Source: Streptomyces sindenensis (GTDB lineage: Bacteria > Actinomycetota > Actinomycetes > Streptomycetales > Streptomycetaceae). Taken from it: a DNA stretch of 64,000 nt. Positions 36,364-45,537 of the stretch are shown here, piece by piece. The translations under genes were made by a program, and so were the position numbers. The notes beneath the pieces are model-generated. The model searched no databases and was not told where the DNA came from. It saw only the letters and a list, made by a program, of their open reading frames with translations. The stretch is taken from assembly GCF_014649035.1 (NCBI RefSeq), contig NZ_BMSG01000027.1:47901-111900 (forward strand), read 5' to 3'. Every line of letters starts with the position of its first letter. Position 1 is the first letter of the stretch.

Positions 36364-37866
36364 ATGCTGGAGCTCAGCACCATCCACATCGACGGCACCT
36401 GGCGGGCCGCCGTATCGGGCGAGACCCGCACGGTCCTCGACCCCGCCGACGCCACGGTCCTGGCCGTCGTCGCGGAGGGCGGCGTGGCGGACACCGACGC
36501 GGCGATCGCGGCGGCCCGGCGCGCCTTCGACGACGGCCCCTGGCCGCACCGGCCCGTCGCCGAGCGGGCCGGGCTGCTGCGCAGGGTGGCCGAGCTCCTC
36601 CAGCGGGACCGCGAGGAGATCGCGATCACCGAGAGCCGTGACACCGGCAAGACCCTGGAGGAGGGCCGGGTCGACGTCGACGACGTCACAGGCGCCTTCC
36701 GCTACTTCGCCGACCTCGTGATGAACGAGAGCGGCGGCCGGGTCGTCGACGCGGGCGACCCCGACGTCCACAGCATCGTCGTCCACGAGCCCGTCGGCGT
36801 CTGCGCCCTCATCGCGCCCTGGAACTACCCCCTTCTCCAGGCCAGCTGGAAGATCGCCCCGGCCCTCGCCGCGGGCAACACCTTCGTGCTCAAGCCCAGC
36901 GAGGTCACCCCGCTCTCCACCGTCCACCTGATCAAGCTCCTCGCCGAGGCCGGGCTCCCCGACGGGGCCGCCAACCTCGTCACCGGCGCGGGCGACCCGG
37001 TGGGCGCCCGGCTCTCCGAGCACCCGGACGTCGACCTGGTCTCCTTCACCGGCGGCCTCGCCAGCGGTACGAAGGTGGCCCAGGCCGCCGCGCCGACCGT
37101 GAAGAAGGTCGCCCTGGAGCTCGGGGGCAAGAACCCCAACGTGGTCTTCGCCGACGCCTGCGCCACCGACGAGGGCTTCGACACCGCCGTGGACCAGGCG
37201 CTGAACGCGGCGTTCTTCCACAGCGGCCAGGTCTGCTCCGCCGGCGCCCGCCTGATCATCGAGGAGAGCGTCCGCGACCGGTTCGTCACCGAGCTGGCCC
37301 GCCGCGCCGACGCCATCCGCCTCGGCCGGGGCACCCTCGACGGCGTCGAGTGCGGCCCCCTCGTCTCCGCCCAGCAGCTCGCCAAGGTCGAGATGTACGT
37401 CGCCTCCGCCCGCGAGGAGGGCGCGACCGTCCGGGCCGGCGGCGAACGCCCCGAGCCGAGCGACGTACTCCCCGAGGGCGGCTACTTCTACCGGCCGACC
37501 GTCCTCGACGGCTGCCACCGCGGGATGAAGGTCGTCCGGGAGGAGACCTTCGGCCCGATCCTCACCGTCGAGACCTTCCGTACCGAGGAAGAGGCCGTCA
37601 CGCTGGCCAACGACACCGACTACGGCCTCGCGGGCGCCGTCTGGACGACCGACGCCGGCCGGGCCCGCCGGGTCGCCGGACGGCTGCGCCACGGCACCGT
37701 CTGGATCAACGACTACCACCCCTACCTCCCGCAGGCCGAGTGGGGCGGCTTCGGGAAGTCCGGCACGGGACGCGAGCTCGGCCCGACGGGGCTCGCCGAG
37801 TACCGCGAGTCCAAGCACATCTACCAGAACCTCAACCCGCGCCCCCAGCGCTGGTTCGCCGGCTGA
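36364..37866 (+). CDS. Betaine aldehyde dehydrogenase
   Basis: NAD(P)-dependent aldehyde dehydrogenase of 500 residues, likely oxidising betaine aldehyde to glycine betaine. It has the cofactor and catalytic elements APWNYPLL, FTGGLASGTKVA, the general base Glu252 in LELGGKNPNVVF and the nucleophile Cys291 in SGQVCSAGARL. The substrate is inferred from the next gene, a choline oxidase-type enzyme. ATG 36364 is chosen because the family N-terminus begins there; upstream codons have no family features. It is the first gene of the choline/betaine operon. The AT-richer stretch near 36230-36260 may hold the promoter. Confidence 0.9.
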   Translation: MLELSTIHIDGTWRAAVSGETRTVLDPADATVLAVVAEGGVADTDAAIAAARRAFDDGPWPHRPVAERAGLLRRVAELLQRDREEIAITESRDTGKTLEEGRVDVDDVTGAFRYFADLVMNESGGRVVDAGDPDVHSIVVHEPVGVCALIAPWNYPLLQASWKIAPALAAGNTFVLKPSEVTPLSTVHLIKLLAEAGLPDGAANLVTGAGDPVGARLSEHPDVDLVSFTGGLASGTKVAQAAAPTVKKVALELGGKNPNVVFADACATDEGFDTAVDQALNAAFFHSGQVCSAGARLIIEESVRDRFVTELARRADAIRLGRGTLDGVECGPLVSAQQLAKVEMYVASAREEGATVRAGGERPEPSDVLPEGGYFYRPTVLDGCHRGMKVVREETFGPILTVETFRTEEEAVTLANDTDYGLAGAVWTTDAGRARRVAGRLRHGTVWINDYHPYLPQAEWGGFGKSGTGRELGPTGLAEYRESKHIYQNLNPRPQRWFAG

Positions 37867-37874
37867 CGCCTGCG

Positions 37875-37908
37875 GGGGCCGGGCCGATTTCCGTAACCGC
37901 CCGGCCCC
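37875..37908 (+). terminator. Stem-loop between the dehydrogenase and oxidase genes
   Basis: A perfect 10-bp stem (GGGGCCGGGC with its complement) and 14-nt loop lie 8 bp after the dehydrogenase stop. It may attenuate transcription into the rest of the operon or stabilise the upstream message. Confidence 0.4.
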
Positions 37909-37966
37909 ACCCGGCTGTTCGCAGCACCACGTACACGCACGAACCTTGCAGAAGGAGCAGTGACCG

Positions 37967-39586
37967 ATGCCCTCCACCCCCCACAGCACCGCCGTCCCCG
38001 ACCCCGCGGACCCCGTGGCCGACTACGTGATCGTCGGCGGCGGCACCGCCGGATCGGTCATCGCCTCCCGGCTCACCGAGGACCCGAACGTGACCGTCAC
38101 GGTCATCGAGGGCGGCCCCACCGACATCGACCGCGACGACGTCCTGACCCTGCGCCGCTGGCTCGGCCTCCTCGGCGGGGACCTCGACTACGACTACCCC
38201 ACCACCGAACAGCCGCGCGGCAACAGCCACATCCGGCACAGCCGCGCCCGCGTCCTCGGCGGCTGCTCCTCGCACAACACGCTCATCAGCTTCAAGCCGC
38301 TGCCCGGCGACTGGGACGAGTGGGCCGAGGCGGGCGCCGAGGGCTGGGGCGCCGCCGCGATGGACCCGTACTTCGCCAAGCTGCGCAACCACATCGTCCC
38401 GGTCGACGAGAAGGACCGCAACGCCATCGCCCGCGACTTCGTCGACGCCGCCCAGGAGGCGGCCGGGGTCCCGCGCGTGGACAGCTTCAACAGCAAGCCG
38501 TTCCACGAGGGCGTCGGCTTCTTCGACCTCGCCTACCACCCCGAGAACAACAAGCGCTCCTCCGCGTCGGTGGCCTACCTCCACCCGCACATCGAGGCCG
38601 GCGACCGCCCGAACCTGCGGATCCTGCTGGAGACCTGGGCGTACCGCCTGGAGTTCGACGGCACCCGCGCCACCGGCGTACACGTCCGTACGAAGGACGG
38701 CGAGGAGATCCTGCTGCGCGCCGCCCGCGAGGTCATCGTCTGCGCGGGCGCGGTCGACACGCCCCGGCTGCTCCTGCACTCCGGGATCGGCCCCCGCGAG
38801 GACCTGTCCGCCCTCGGCATCGACGTCCGCCACGACCTCCCGGGCGTCGGCGAGAACCTGCTCGACCACCCCGAGTCCGTCATCGTCTGGGAGACCACCG
38901 GGCCCATCCCGGAGAACTCCGCGATGGACTCCGACGCGGGACTCTTCGTCCGCCGCGACCCCGGATCCCGGGGCCCGGACCTGATGTTCCACTTCTACCA
39001 GATCCCCTTCACCGACAACCCGGAGCGGCTCGGCTACGAGAAGCCCGAGCACGGCGTGTCGATGACCCCGAACATCCCCAAGCCGCGCAGCCGGGGCCGC
39101 CTCTACCTCACCAGCGCCGACCCCGAGGTCAAGCCGGCCCTGGACTTCCGGTACTTCACCGACGAGGACGACTACGACGGCCGCACCCTCGTCGACGGCA
39201 TCAAGCTCGCCCGCGAGATCGCCCGCACCGAACCGCTGGCCCACTGGCTGGGGCGCGAGGTCTGCCCCGGCCCCGAGGTCACCTCGGACGAGGACATCAG
39301 CGAGTACGCCCGCAAGGTCGCCCACACCGTCTACCACCCGGCGGGCACCTGCAAGATGGGCGCCACCGACGACGAAGCGGCCGTCGTGGACCCGCAGTTG
39401 CGCATCCGCGGCCTTCAGGGCATCCGGATCGCCGACGCGTCCGTCTTCCCGACCATGCCCGCCGTCAACCCGATGATCGGCGTCCTCATGGTCGGCGAGA
39501 AGTGCGCCGAACTCCTCGCGGACCAGGCGCGTGACACCGCGCCGGCCGCCGGAACCAGCACCAGCACCGGAGGCGATGCCCGATGA
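37967..39586 (+). CDS. codA: Choline oxidase-type GMC oxidoreductase
   Basis: FAD-dependent GMC oxidoreductase of 539 residues that should oxidise choline to betaine aldehyde and on to glycine betaine. The FAD-binding VIVGGGTAGSVIA is at about 21-33. The segment VLGGCSSHN with His103 matches the choline oxidase site where histidine bonds covalently to FAD; choline dehydrogenases have a different motif here. The catalytic pair is His457 (YHPAGTCKMG) and Asn501 (PAVNPMIG). The ATG has AAGGAGCAG upstream. The stop overlaps the ABC ATPase start (ATGA), linking choline oxidation with betaine uptake in osmoprotection. Oxygen use would yield hydrogen peroxide. Confidence 0.88.
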   Translation: MPSTPHSTAVPDPADPVADYVIVGGGTAGSVIASRLTEDPNVTVTVIEGGPTDIDRDDVLTLRRWLGLLGGDLDYDYPTTEQPRGNSHIRHSRARVLGGCSSHNTLISFKPLPGDWDEWAEAGAEGWGAAAMDPYFAKLRNHIVPVDEKDRNAIARDFVDAAQEAAGVPRVDSFNSKPFHEGVGFFDLAYHPENNKRSSASVAYLHPHIEAGDRPNLRILLETWAYRLEFDGTRATGVHVRTKDGEEILLRAAREVIVCAGAVDTPRLLLHSGIGPREDLSALGIDVRHDLPGVGENLLDHPESVIVWETTGPIPENSAMDSDAGLFVRRDPGSRGPDLMFHFYQIPFTDNPERLGYEKPEHGVSMTPNIPKPRSRGRLYLTSADPEVKPALDFRYFTDEDDYDGRTLVDGIKLAREIARTEPLAHWLGREVCPGPEVTSDEDISEYARKVAHTVYHPAGTCKMGATDDEAAVVDPQLRIRGLQGIRIADASVFPTMPAVNPMIGVLMVGEKCAELLADQARDTAPAAGTSTSTGGDAR

Positions 39587-40785
39587 CCGGAACCGAGACC
39601 CTCAAGGCCACCGAGCCCACGGGGAACACCGGAGCCACCGGAACCGACGAGAACCCGGTGTTCTCCGTACGCAACCTCTGGAAGGTCTTCGGCCCCAAGG
39701 CCGGCCGCGTCCCCGGCAGCGAGCACGCCTCCCTCCCGCCCGCCGAACTGCGCGAGGCCACCGGCTGCACCGCCGCCGTCCGCGACGTCTCCTTCGACGT
39801 CCGCAAGGGCGAGGTCTTCGTCGTCATGGGCCTGTCCGGCTCCGGCAAGTCGACCCTCGTACGCTGTCTGACCCGGCTGATCGAACCCACCAGCGGCACC
39901 CTCGCCATCGACGGCGAGGACGTCCTCGCGATGGACCGGGCCCGGCTGCGCGAACTGCGCCGCCACCGCGCCGCGATGGTCTTCCAGCACTTCGGACTCC
40001 TGCCGCACCGCACGGTGTTGGACAACGTCGCCTACGGCCTGGAGATCCAGGGTCTGAGCAAGGCCGAACGCCGCGCCAAAGCGACGGAGTTGGTGGCCAA
40101 GGTCGGTCTCGCCGGGCTGGAGGACCGCCGCCCCTCGCAGCTCTCCGGCGGCCAGCAGCAGCGCGTCGGGCTCGCCCGCGCGCTCGCCGTCGACCCGTCC
40201 GTCCTCCTCTTCGACGAGCCGTTCAGCGCGCTGGACCCGCTGATCCGCCGCGAGATGCAGGACGAGGTGGTCCGGCTGCACCGCGAGGAGGGCCGCACCA
40301 TGGTCTTCATCACCCACGACCTCGGCGAGGCCCTGCGGCTGGGCACCCGGATCGCGCTCATGCGCGACGGCGGTATCGTCCAGCTCGGCACCCCCGAGGA
40401 GATCGTGGGCTCGCCCGCCGACGACTACGTCCGCGAGTTCGTCCGCGACGTCCCGCGCGAGCAGGTCCTCACCGTCGCCACCGCCATGCGGCCCGCGCTC
40501 GCCGGGGAGAGCGAGCACGGCCCGGCCGTGCGCCCCGACGCCACCGTCTCCGAGGCCATCGAAGCGGTCTCCCGCTCCGGCGACCCCGTCGCCCGGGTGA
40601 TGGACGGCGGCCGCCTCGTCGGCGTCGTCGACCGCGCGTGCCTGCTCGACGTCGTCGCCGGGACCTCCGCACCCGGCGGCGCGCCCGCACCCGTACCGGC
40701 CGACGTCGCGTCCGGAGCAACCGAGGCATCCGACGCCCCCGACGCCCCCGACGCACCGGACGGCTCCAGCGAGGTGACCCTCTGA
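39583..40785 (+). CDS. Glycine betaine/proline ABC transporter ATP-binding protein
   Basis: ATPase of an OpuA/ProU-type osmoprotectant importer, 400 residues. Walker A GLSGSGKST, Q-loop VFQHFGLLPHRT, signature LSGGQQQRV, Walker B VLLFDEPFSALDP and switch histidine in FITHDL are all present. The N-terminus has a short insert (about 30-60) between the first strand and the usual start of the domain, as in ProV. The C-terminus carries one CBS-like half (DATVSEAIEAVSRSGDPVARV) followed by an acidic low-complexity tail; CBS domains of OpuA sense ionic strength, so gating by osmolarity is possible. It overlaps both neighbouring genes (ATGA and TGATG). Confidence 0.93.
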   Translation: MTGTETLKATEPTGNTGATGTDENPVFSVRNLWKVFGPKAGRVPGSEHASLPPAELREATGCTAAVRDVSFDVRKGEVFVVMGLSGSGKSTLVRCLTRLIEPTSGTLAIDGEDVLAMDRARLRELRRHRAAMVFQHFGLLPHRTVLDNVAYGLEIQGLSKAERRAKATELVAKVGLAGLEDRRPSQLSGGQQQRVGLARALAVDPSVLLFDEPFSALDPLIRREMQDEVVRLHREEGRTMVFITHDLGEALRLGTRIALMRDGGIVQLGTPEEIVGSPADDYVREFVRDVPREQVLTVATAMRPALAGESEHGPAVRPDATVSEAIEAVSRSGDPVARVMDGGRLVGVVDRACLLDVVAGTSAPGGAPAPVPADVASGATEASDAPDAPDAPDGSSEVTL

Positions 40786-42770
40786 TGGCCACCGCACAGG
40801 CCACCCCGGCCCGCCCCGTCGCCACGGGTGCGCGCCGGGGGCCGCTGGCCGCCCTCCGCGAACGCCCCGCCGCCGCGAAGCTCCTGCTGCTCGCGCTCGT
40901 CGCCGCCGTCGTCGTGCCCGTCGTGCACGGCCGCTGGGGCGGCGGGATCTGGCCCGAGGCGCTGACCGCCGACCTCTCCGCGCCGCTCGGCGACGTGACG
41001 GACTGGATCGTCTCCAACCGCGACAGCCACCCGCTGTTCCTCTACTTCTTCGGCCACATCAGCAACGCCGTCGTCCTCTCCGTACGCGGCGTCTACCTGG
41101 TCCTCCTGGCCCTCGGCTGGGCCGGTGTCACCGTGCTCGCCGCCGCCGTCGCCTGGCGCGTCGCCGGGCTCCGGCTCGCCCTCACCGCGGGCGTGTCGTT
41201 CCTGCTCTGCGGGCTGCTCGGCATGTGGGTGCCGACCATGCAGACGCTCGCGCTGATGGTCGTCGCCGTCCTCGCCTCCGTCGTGCTGGGGCTGCTCCTG
41301 GGCCTCGCCGCCGGGCTCTCCGACCGCGTCTTCCGCCTGCTGCGCCCGGTCCTGGACACCATGCAGGTGCTGCCCGCCTTCGCGTATCTGCTGCCCGTGG
41401 TGCTGGTGTTCGGCATCGGCGTGCCCGGTGCCGTCCTCGCCACCGTCGTGTACGCGGCCCCGCCGATGGCCCGGCTCACCGCGCTCGGCCTGCGCGGCGC
41501 GGACAGCGGCGTCATGGAGGCCGTCACCTCGCTCGGCGCGACCGGACGCCAGCGGCTGCTGAGCGCCCGGCTCCCGCTGGCCCGCAAGGAACTCCTCCTC
41601 GGCCTCAACCAGACCATCATGATGGCGCTCTCCATGGCCGTCATCGCCTCCGTGATCGGCGCGGGCGGCCTCGGCGACCGTGTCTACCAGGCCCTGTCCT
41701 CCGTGGACGTCGGTGCCGCCCTCGCCGCGGGCATCCCGATCGTGCTGCTGGCCGTGGTGCTCGACCGTACGACCGAGGCGGCGGGCCGCCGTATCGGCGC
41801 CGAGCCCACCGGCCCGGTCCTGCTGCGCGGATGGCGCGGCTGGGCCCTCGCCGCCGTCGTCACCGCGGCCGTGGCCGCAGCCGGACGTGCCACCGGCGGC
41901 CGGGTCTGGCCCGAGGACGTGACCGTGGCGATCGCCGGCCCGGTCAACACCGCCAAGGACTGGATGGTCGACCACCTCTACACCGGGGTGCCCGTCGTCG
42001 GCGGCACCGCCGATCTCGCCTCCCACTTCACCAGCGGCGTCCTCAACCCGCTGCGCAGCGGGCTCACCGGACTGCCCTGGTGGTCGGTGCTGCTGATCGT
42101 CGCCGCGCTCGCCTGGACCATCGGCACCTGGCGCACCGCCGCCACCGCCGTACTCGCCATGGCCGCGATCGGAGTGCTCGGTGTGTGGGAACCCTCCATG
42201 GACACCCTCAGCCAGGTCCTCGCCGCCGTCGCCGTCACCCTGGTCATCGGATTCGGCATCGCCGTCGGCACGGCCCGCAGCGAACGCCTGGAAAGGCTGC
42301 TGCGACCGGTCCTGGACGTCTTCCAGACCATGCCGCAGTTCGTCTACCTGATCCCCGTCGTCGCTCTGTTCGGCGTCGGCCGTGCCCCCGCCGCCGCTGC
42401 CGCGGTCGTCTACGCGCTGCCCGCCGTCATCCGCATCACCACGCAGGGTCTGCGGGGCGTCGACCCGGCGGCGATGGAGTGCGCCCGTTCGCTCGGCGCG
42501 ACCCCGGGCCAGCAACTGCGCCAGGTCCAGATCCCGCTGGCCAGGCCCTCCCTGCTGCTCGCCGTCAACCAGGCGGTCGTGCTGGTCCTCGCCGTCGTCA
42601 TCATCGGCGGACTCGTCGGCTCCGGCGCCCTCGGTTACGAGGTCGTCCTCGGCCTCGCCCAGGGCGACCTGGCCACCGGCCTCGTCGCCGGAGCGGCGAT
42701 CGTCTGCCTCGGCCTGATGCTCGACCGGGTCACCCAGCCCACCACCCGCCGCCAGCGACAGGAGAGCTGA
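40785..42770 (+). CDS. Duplicated glycine betaine ABC transporter permease
   Basis: A 661-residue integral membrane protein that contains two complete permease domains in tandem. Each half has the start W-x-E-x-x-T, several membrane helices and an EAA-type loop: MEAVTSLGATGRQRL in the first and MECARSLGATPGQQLRQ in the second. Family members usually have one such domain and work as homodimers, so this is an internal fusion-duplication giving a built-in pseudo-dimer. It overlaps the ATPase gene by TGATG and is followed after 1 bp by the binding lipoprotein gene. Confidence 0.92.
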   Translation: MATAQATPARPVATGARRGPLAALRERPAAAKLLLLALVAAVVVPVVHGRWGGGIWPEALTADLSAPLGDVTDWIVSNRDSHPLFLYFFGHISNAVVLSVRGVYLVLLALGWAGVTVLAAAVAWRVAGLRLALTAGVSFLLCGLLGMWVPTMQTLALMVVAVLASVVLGLLLGLAAGLSDRVFRLLRPVLDTMQVLPAFAYLLPVVLVFGIGVPGAVLATVVYAAPPMARLTALGLRGADSGVMEAVTSLGATGRQRLLSARLPLARKELLLGLNQTIMMALSMAVIASVIGAGGLGDRVYQALSSVDVGAALAAGIPIVLLAVVLDRTTEAAGRRIGAEPTGPVLLRGWRGWALAAVVTAAVAAAGRATGGRVWPEDVTVAIAGPVNTAKDWMVDHLYTGVPVVGGTADLASHFTSGVLNPLRSGLTGLPWWSVLLIVAALAWTIGTWRTAATAVLAMAAIGVLGVWEPSMDTLSQVLAAVAVTLVIGFGIAVGTARSERLERLLRPVLDVFQTMPQFVYLIPVVALFGVGRAPAAAAAVVYALPAVIRITTQGLRGVDPAAMECARSLGATPGQQLRQVQIPLARPSLLLAVNQAVVLVLAVVIIGGLVGSGALGYEVVLGLAQGDLATGLVAGAAIVCLGLMLDRVTQPTTRRQRQES

Positions 42771-42771
42771 G

Positions 42772-43746
42772 ATGAACCGCTCCCGTACGCGCCTGATCAC
42801 GGCGCTGTCGTCGGCCGCCGCTCTGCTCGCCACGGCGGGCTGCGGCGCCGCCGACATGACCAAGCAGGCCTCTCCGTTCGCCGCCCCCGCCGGGGTCAAG
42901 ACGGTGACGCTCTCCGTCCAGTCGTGGGTCGGCGCCCAGGCGAACGTCGCCGTGGCCGAACAGCTTCTCAAGAAGGAGCTCGGCTACCGCGTCGACCTCG
43001 TCCAGACCGACGAGGTCCCCGCCTGGGACGCCCTCAGCCAGGGCCGCGTCGACGCGATCCTGGAGGACTGGGGCCACCCGGACCAGGAGAAGCTCTACAT
43101 CGACGAGAAGAAGACCATCGTCCGGGGCGGCGACCTCGGCGTCACCGGCCACATCGGCTGGTACGTCCCGAAGTACTGGGCCGACAAGAACCCCGACGTC
43201 ACCGACTGGAAGAACCTCAACAAGTACGCGGACGAGCTGAGGACCGCCGAGAGCGGCGGCAAGGGCCAGCTGATGGACGGCTCGCCGTCCTACGTCACCA
43301 ACGACGTGGCCCTGGTGAAGAACCTGGACCTGGACTACAAGGTGGTCTTCGCCGGCTCCGAGGCGGCCCAGATCACCCAGATCCAGCAGTTCGCCAAGGA
43401 GAAGAAGCCCTTCCTCAGCTACTGGTACCAGCCGCAGTGGCTGTTCAACGAGGTGCCGATGGTCGAGGTGGAGCTCCCCGAGTACACGGACGAGTGCGCC
43501 GCCAAGGACCCGGAGGACATCGACTGCGCGTACCCGACGACGCCGTTGCAGAAGTTCCTCAACGCGGACTTCGCCGAGCGCGGCGGGGACGCGTCCGCGT
43601 TCCTGAAGAAGTTCCACTGGTCGGAGAAGGACCAGAACGAGGTGTCCGAGATGATCGCCCAGCAGAAGCTCACGCCCCAGGAGGCGGCCGAGCGCTGGAT
43701 CGAGCGCCACCCGGACGTCTGGCAGAAGTGGCTGCCGAAGGACTGA
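42772..43746 (+). CDS. Glycine betaine-binding lipoprotein
   Basis: Extracytoplasmic substrate-binding protein of the betaine importer, 324 residues. A lipoprotein signal peptide ends with the lipobox LATAGC, which would be acylated at the cysteine. The mature part has the OpuAC fold with tryptophans and tyrosines in SWVGAQAN, ILEDWGHPD, HIGWYVPKYW and YWYQPQWLF; these can build the aromatic box that holds the trimethylammonium group. An insert with two cysteines (DECAAKDPEDIDCAYP) could form a disulfide. It ends the operon before a strong hairpin. Confidence 0.93.
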   Translation: MNRSRTRLITALSSAAALLATAGCGAADMTKQASPFAAPAGVKTVTLSVQSWVGAQANVAVAEQLLKKELGYRVDLVQTDEVPAWDALSQGRVDAILEDWGHPDQEKLYIDEKKTIVRGGDLGVTGHIGWYVPKYWADKNPDVTDWKNLNKYADELRTAESGGKGQLMDGSPSYVTNDVALVKNLDLDYKVVFAGSEAAQITQIQQFAKEKKPFLSYWYQPQWLFNEVPMVEVELPEYTDECAAKDPEDIDCAYPTTPLQKFLNADFAERGGDASAFLKKFHWSEKDQNEVSEMIAQQKLTPQEAAERWIERHPDVWQKWLPKD

Positions 43747-43753
43747 CGCCGTC

Positions 43754-43788
43754 CGGCGCCCGGCCTCCTTGAGGAGAGCCGGGCGCCG
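43754..43788. terminator. Bidirectional terminator between betaine operon and P450
   Basis: An 11-bp perfect stem (CGGCGCCCGGC with its complement) continues after a one-base bulge into CTCC/GGAG with a TTGA loop. It lies 8 bp after the binding-protein stop and 7 bp before the convergent P450 stop. Confidence 0.8.
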
Positions 43789-43794
43789 TCCCCG

Positions 43795-45162
43795 TCACCT
43801 CGCCCGGACCGTCGCCGTGACGTCCCGGTCCGGCTGGAGCGTCAGACCCGTCACGGGTGTGATCTCGTCCGGGTCGACGTCCAGGGTGAAGCGGCGGGCC
43901 AGCACGGCCAGCAGGAGGACGGCCTCCACCATCGCGAAGCGCGTACCGATGCAGACCCGGGGCCCGCCGCCGAACGGGAACCACGCGTACTCCGCGATCT
44001 CGTCGCCGTGCTCCGCGTCCCAGCGCTCGGGCCGGAAGTCCTCCGGCTCGGGGAACCACCGCGCGTCGCGCTGCGTGGCCCACTGGCTGCTCCAGACCCG
44101 GGTGCCCTCCTCGATCGGCAGGCCCCCGATCGTCGCCCCTTCCTTCGCGACCCCGGTGATCAGCCAGACCGCCGGGTACAGCCGCAGCGTCTCCTTCACC
44201 ACGGCCTGGGTGTACGTCAGCCGGGCGTAGTCCTCGAAGCCGGGCTCCCGGTCGCCGAGCACCCGGTCCAGCTCCTCGGCGAGCGCCTCGCGCACCCGGG
44301 GGTTGCGCGCGAGCAGATACCACGCCCAGACCAGCGTCGTGCTCGTCGTCTCGTGACCGCCGATGTACAGCGTGACCGTCTCGTCGCGGATCTCGTCGTC
44401 GGTGAGGTGTGTCCCGCTCTCGTCGACGGCGGTGAGCAACCGGCTGAGCAGGTCGGGGCGTTCCTCCTCGCCGTCCCGGTGCCGGGCGACGACCCGGCCC
44501 ACCTCGGCGTCGATGACGGCGGCGGCCTTCTTGATGCGCGCCCGGCCCGGGGTGGGCACCCAGTCCGGAAGCAGCGCGCCGATCCCGGCGAACTCCTTGC
44601 CGATCTCCATCTGGGCGACGTCCATCGCCCGGCCCATCGCCTCGGAGTCCGCCGGGGTGTCCACCCCGAAGATCGTGCGCACGGCGATCTTCTGCGTCAG
44701 CGCGGCCATCTCCCGCTTGACGTCGATCCGCTGGCCGTCCGCCCAGCGGTCCGCCAGCTCCACCGCGGACGCCGCCATGGTGGCCGCGTACGACGTGACC
44801 TGCTTGGGTCGCACCGAGGGCTGTACCAGCGAGCGTTTGCGCCGCCAGTCCCTGCCCCGCGCCACCAGCATCCCGTTGCCCAGCACCGTACGGAAGGCGA
44901 TGCCGAGCTTCGGCTGGTCGAAGGTGTGCTCCGTCTCGGTGAGCAACTCGCCTATGCAGTCCGGGTCGGCGAGGAAGACGCACCGGTTGCGTCCGAACCG
45001 CCAGCGCACCATGTCCCCGTGCTCGCGCAGGAGTTCGAAGAAGGCCAGCGGGTTCTTCCCGAACCGCGGCAGGTTGCCCACCAGCGGGAGACCCTTGGGT
45101 CCGGGCGTGAACGCGTGGCCGCGAGGCTGGGTGTCGTGCGCCGGACCGGTCTGGGTGGACAT
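43795..45162 (-). CDS. Cytochrome P450, long-chain type
   Basis: P450 monooxygenase of 455 residues with the features of eukaryote-like and fatty-acid or terpene oxidising P450s: proline-rich start PGPKGLPLVGNLPRF, I-helix GGHETTSTT, ExxR in KETLRLYP, PERW in FRPERWD, and heme motif FPFGGGPRVCIG with Cys404. No reductase is fused. ATG 45162 has GGAG about 8 nt upstream. It stands alone, convergent with the betaine operon. No terpene synthase or other biosynthetic gene adjoins, so the substrate is unknown. Confidence 0.92.
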   Translation of the reverse strand: MSTQTGPAHDTQPRGHAFTPGPKGLPLVGNLPRFGKNPLAFFELLREHGDMVRWRFGRNRCVFLADPDCIGELLTETEHTFDQPKLGIAFRTVLGNGMLVARGRDWRRKRSLVQPSVRPKQVTSYAATMAASAVELADRWADGQRIDVKREMAALTQKIAVRTIFGVDTPADSEAMGRAMDVAQMEIGKEFAGIGALLPDWVPTPGRARIKKAAAVIDAEVGRVVARHRDGEEERPDLLSRLLTAVDESGTHLTDDEIRDETVTLYIGGHETTSTTLVWAWYLLARNPRVREALAEELDRVLGDREPGFEDYARLTYTQAVVKETLRLYPAVWLITGVAKEGATIGGLPIEEGTRVWSSQWATQRDARWFPEPEDFRPERWDAEHGDEIAEYAWFPFGGGPRVCIGTRFAMVEAVLLLAVLARRFTLDVDPDEITPVTGLTLQPDRDVTATVRAR

Positions 45163-45537
45163 CGAGGAACTCCGCTCACTGGGGCGCGCCACTGCCGACG
45201 CGCGGCCGTTCGAGCCCTATCGAACAGGATGGGGGTGACGCTCCACCAGGGCGGTGGCAGGGCGTGGCCGATTTCCGTCAGATGTCCTGTGCAGTAAGTG
45301 AGTTGTCGAGCGTTGCCCAGCCGTTTCCGGACCGGGACCGGGATCGGGATCGGGATCGCGGGAAGAGTTCCGTACCTGCGTGGGAATTCCCGCGCGAGGA
45401 CCGATGCCGTGCGCCGGTGGACGCTGACTCGGCCGAGGTGTACGGGTTGGCGGCCGGGGAACCGGGTAGGCGCGGACCGGGCCGGGCTCCGTCGTGCGAG
45501 GACCCGGAGACGATCGGCGCGTCATGGGGAGGCCTCG
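45163..45537. other. 375-bp intergenic stretch with hexamer repeat
   Basis: Divergent region between the P450 and a small membrane protein gene. I see no convincing gene in it; the open frames across it have poor start context. It contains a short tandem repeat at 45331-45360 and presumably both promoters. Confidence 0.6.
45331..45360. repeat. Hexanucleotide tandem repeat
   Basis: Five units of ACCGGG/ATCGGG/ATCGCG in a row (two, two and one). It lies in non-coding DNA between divergent genes, about 170 bp before the P450 start codon. Confidence 0.9.
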
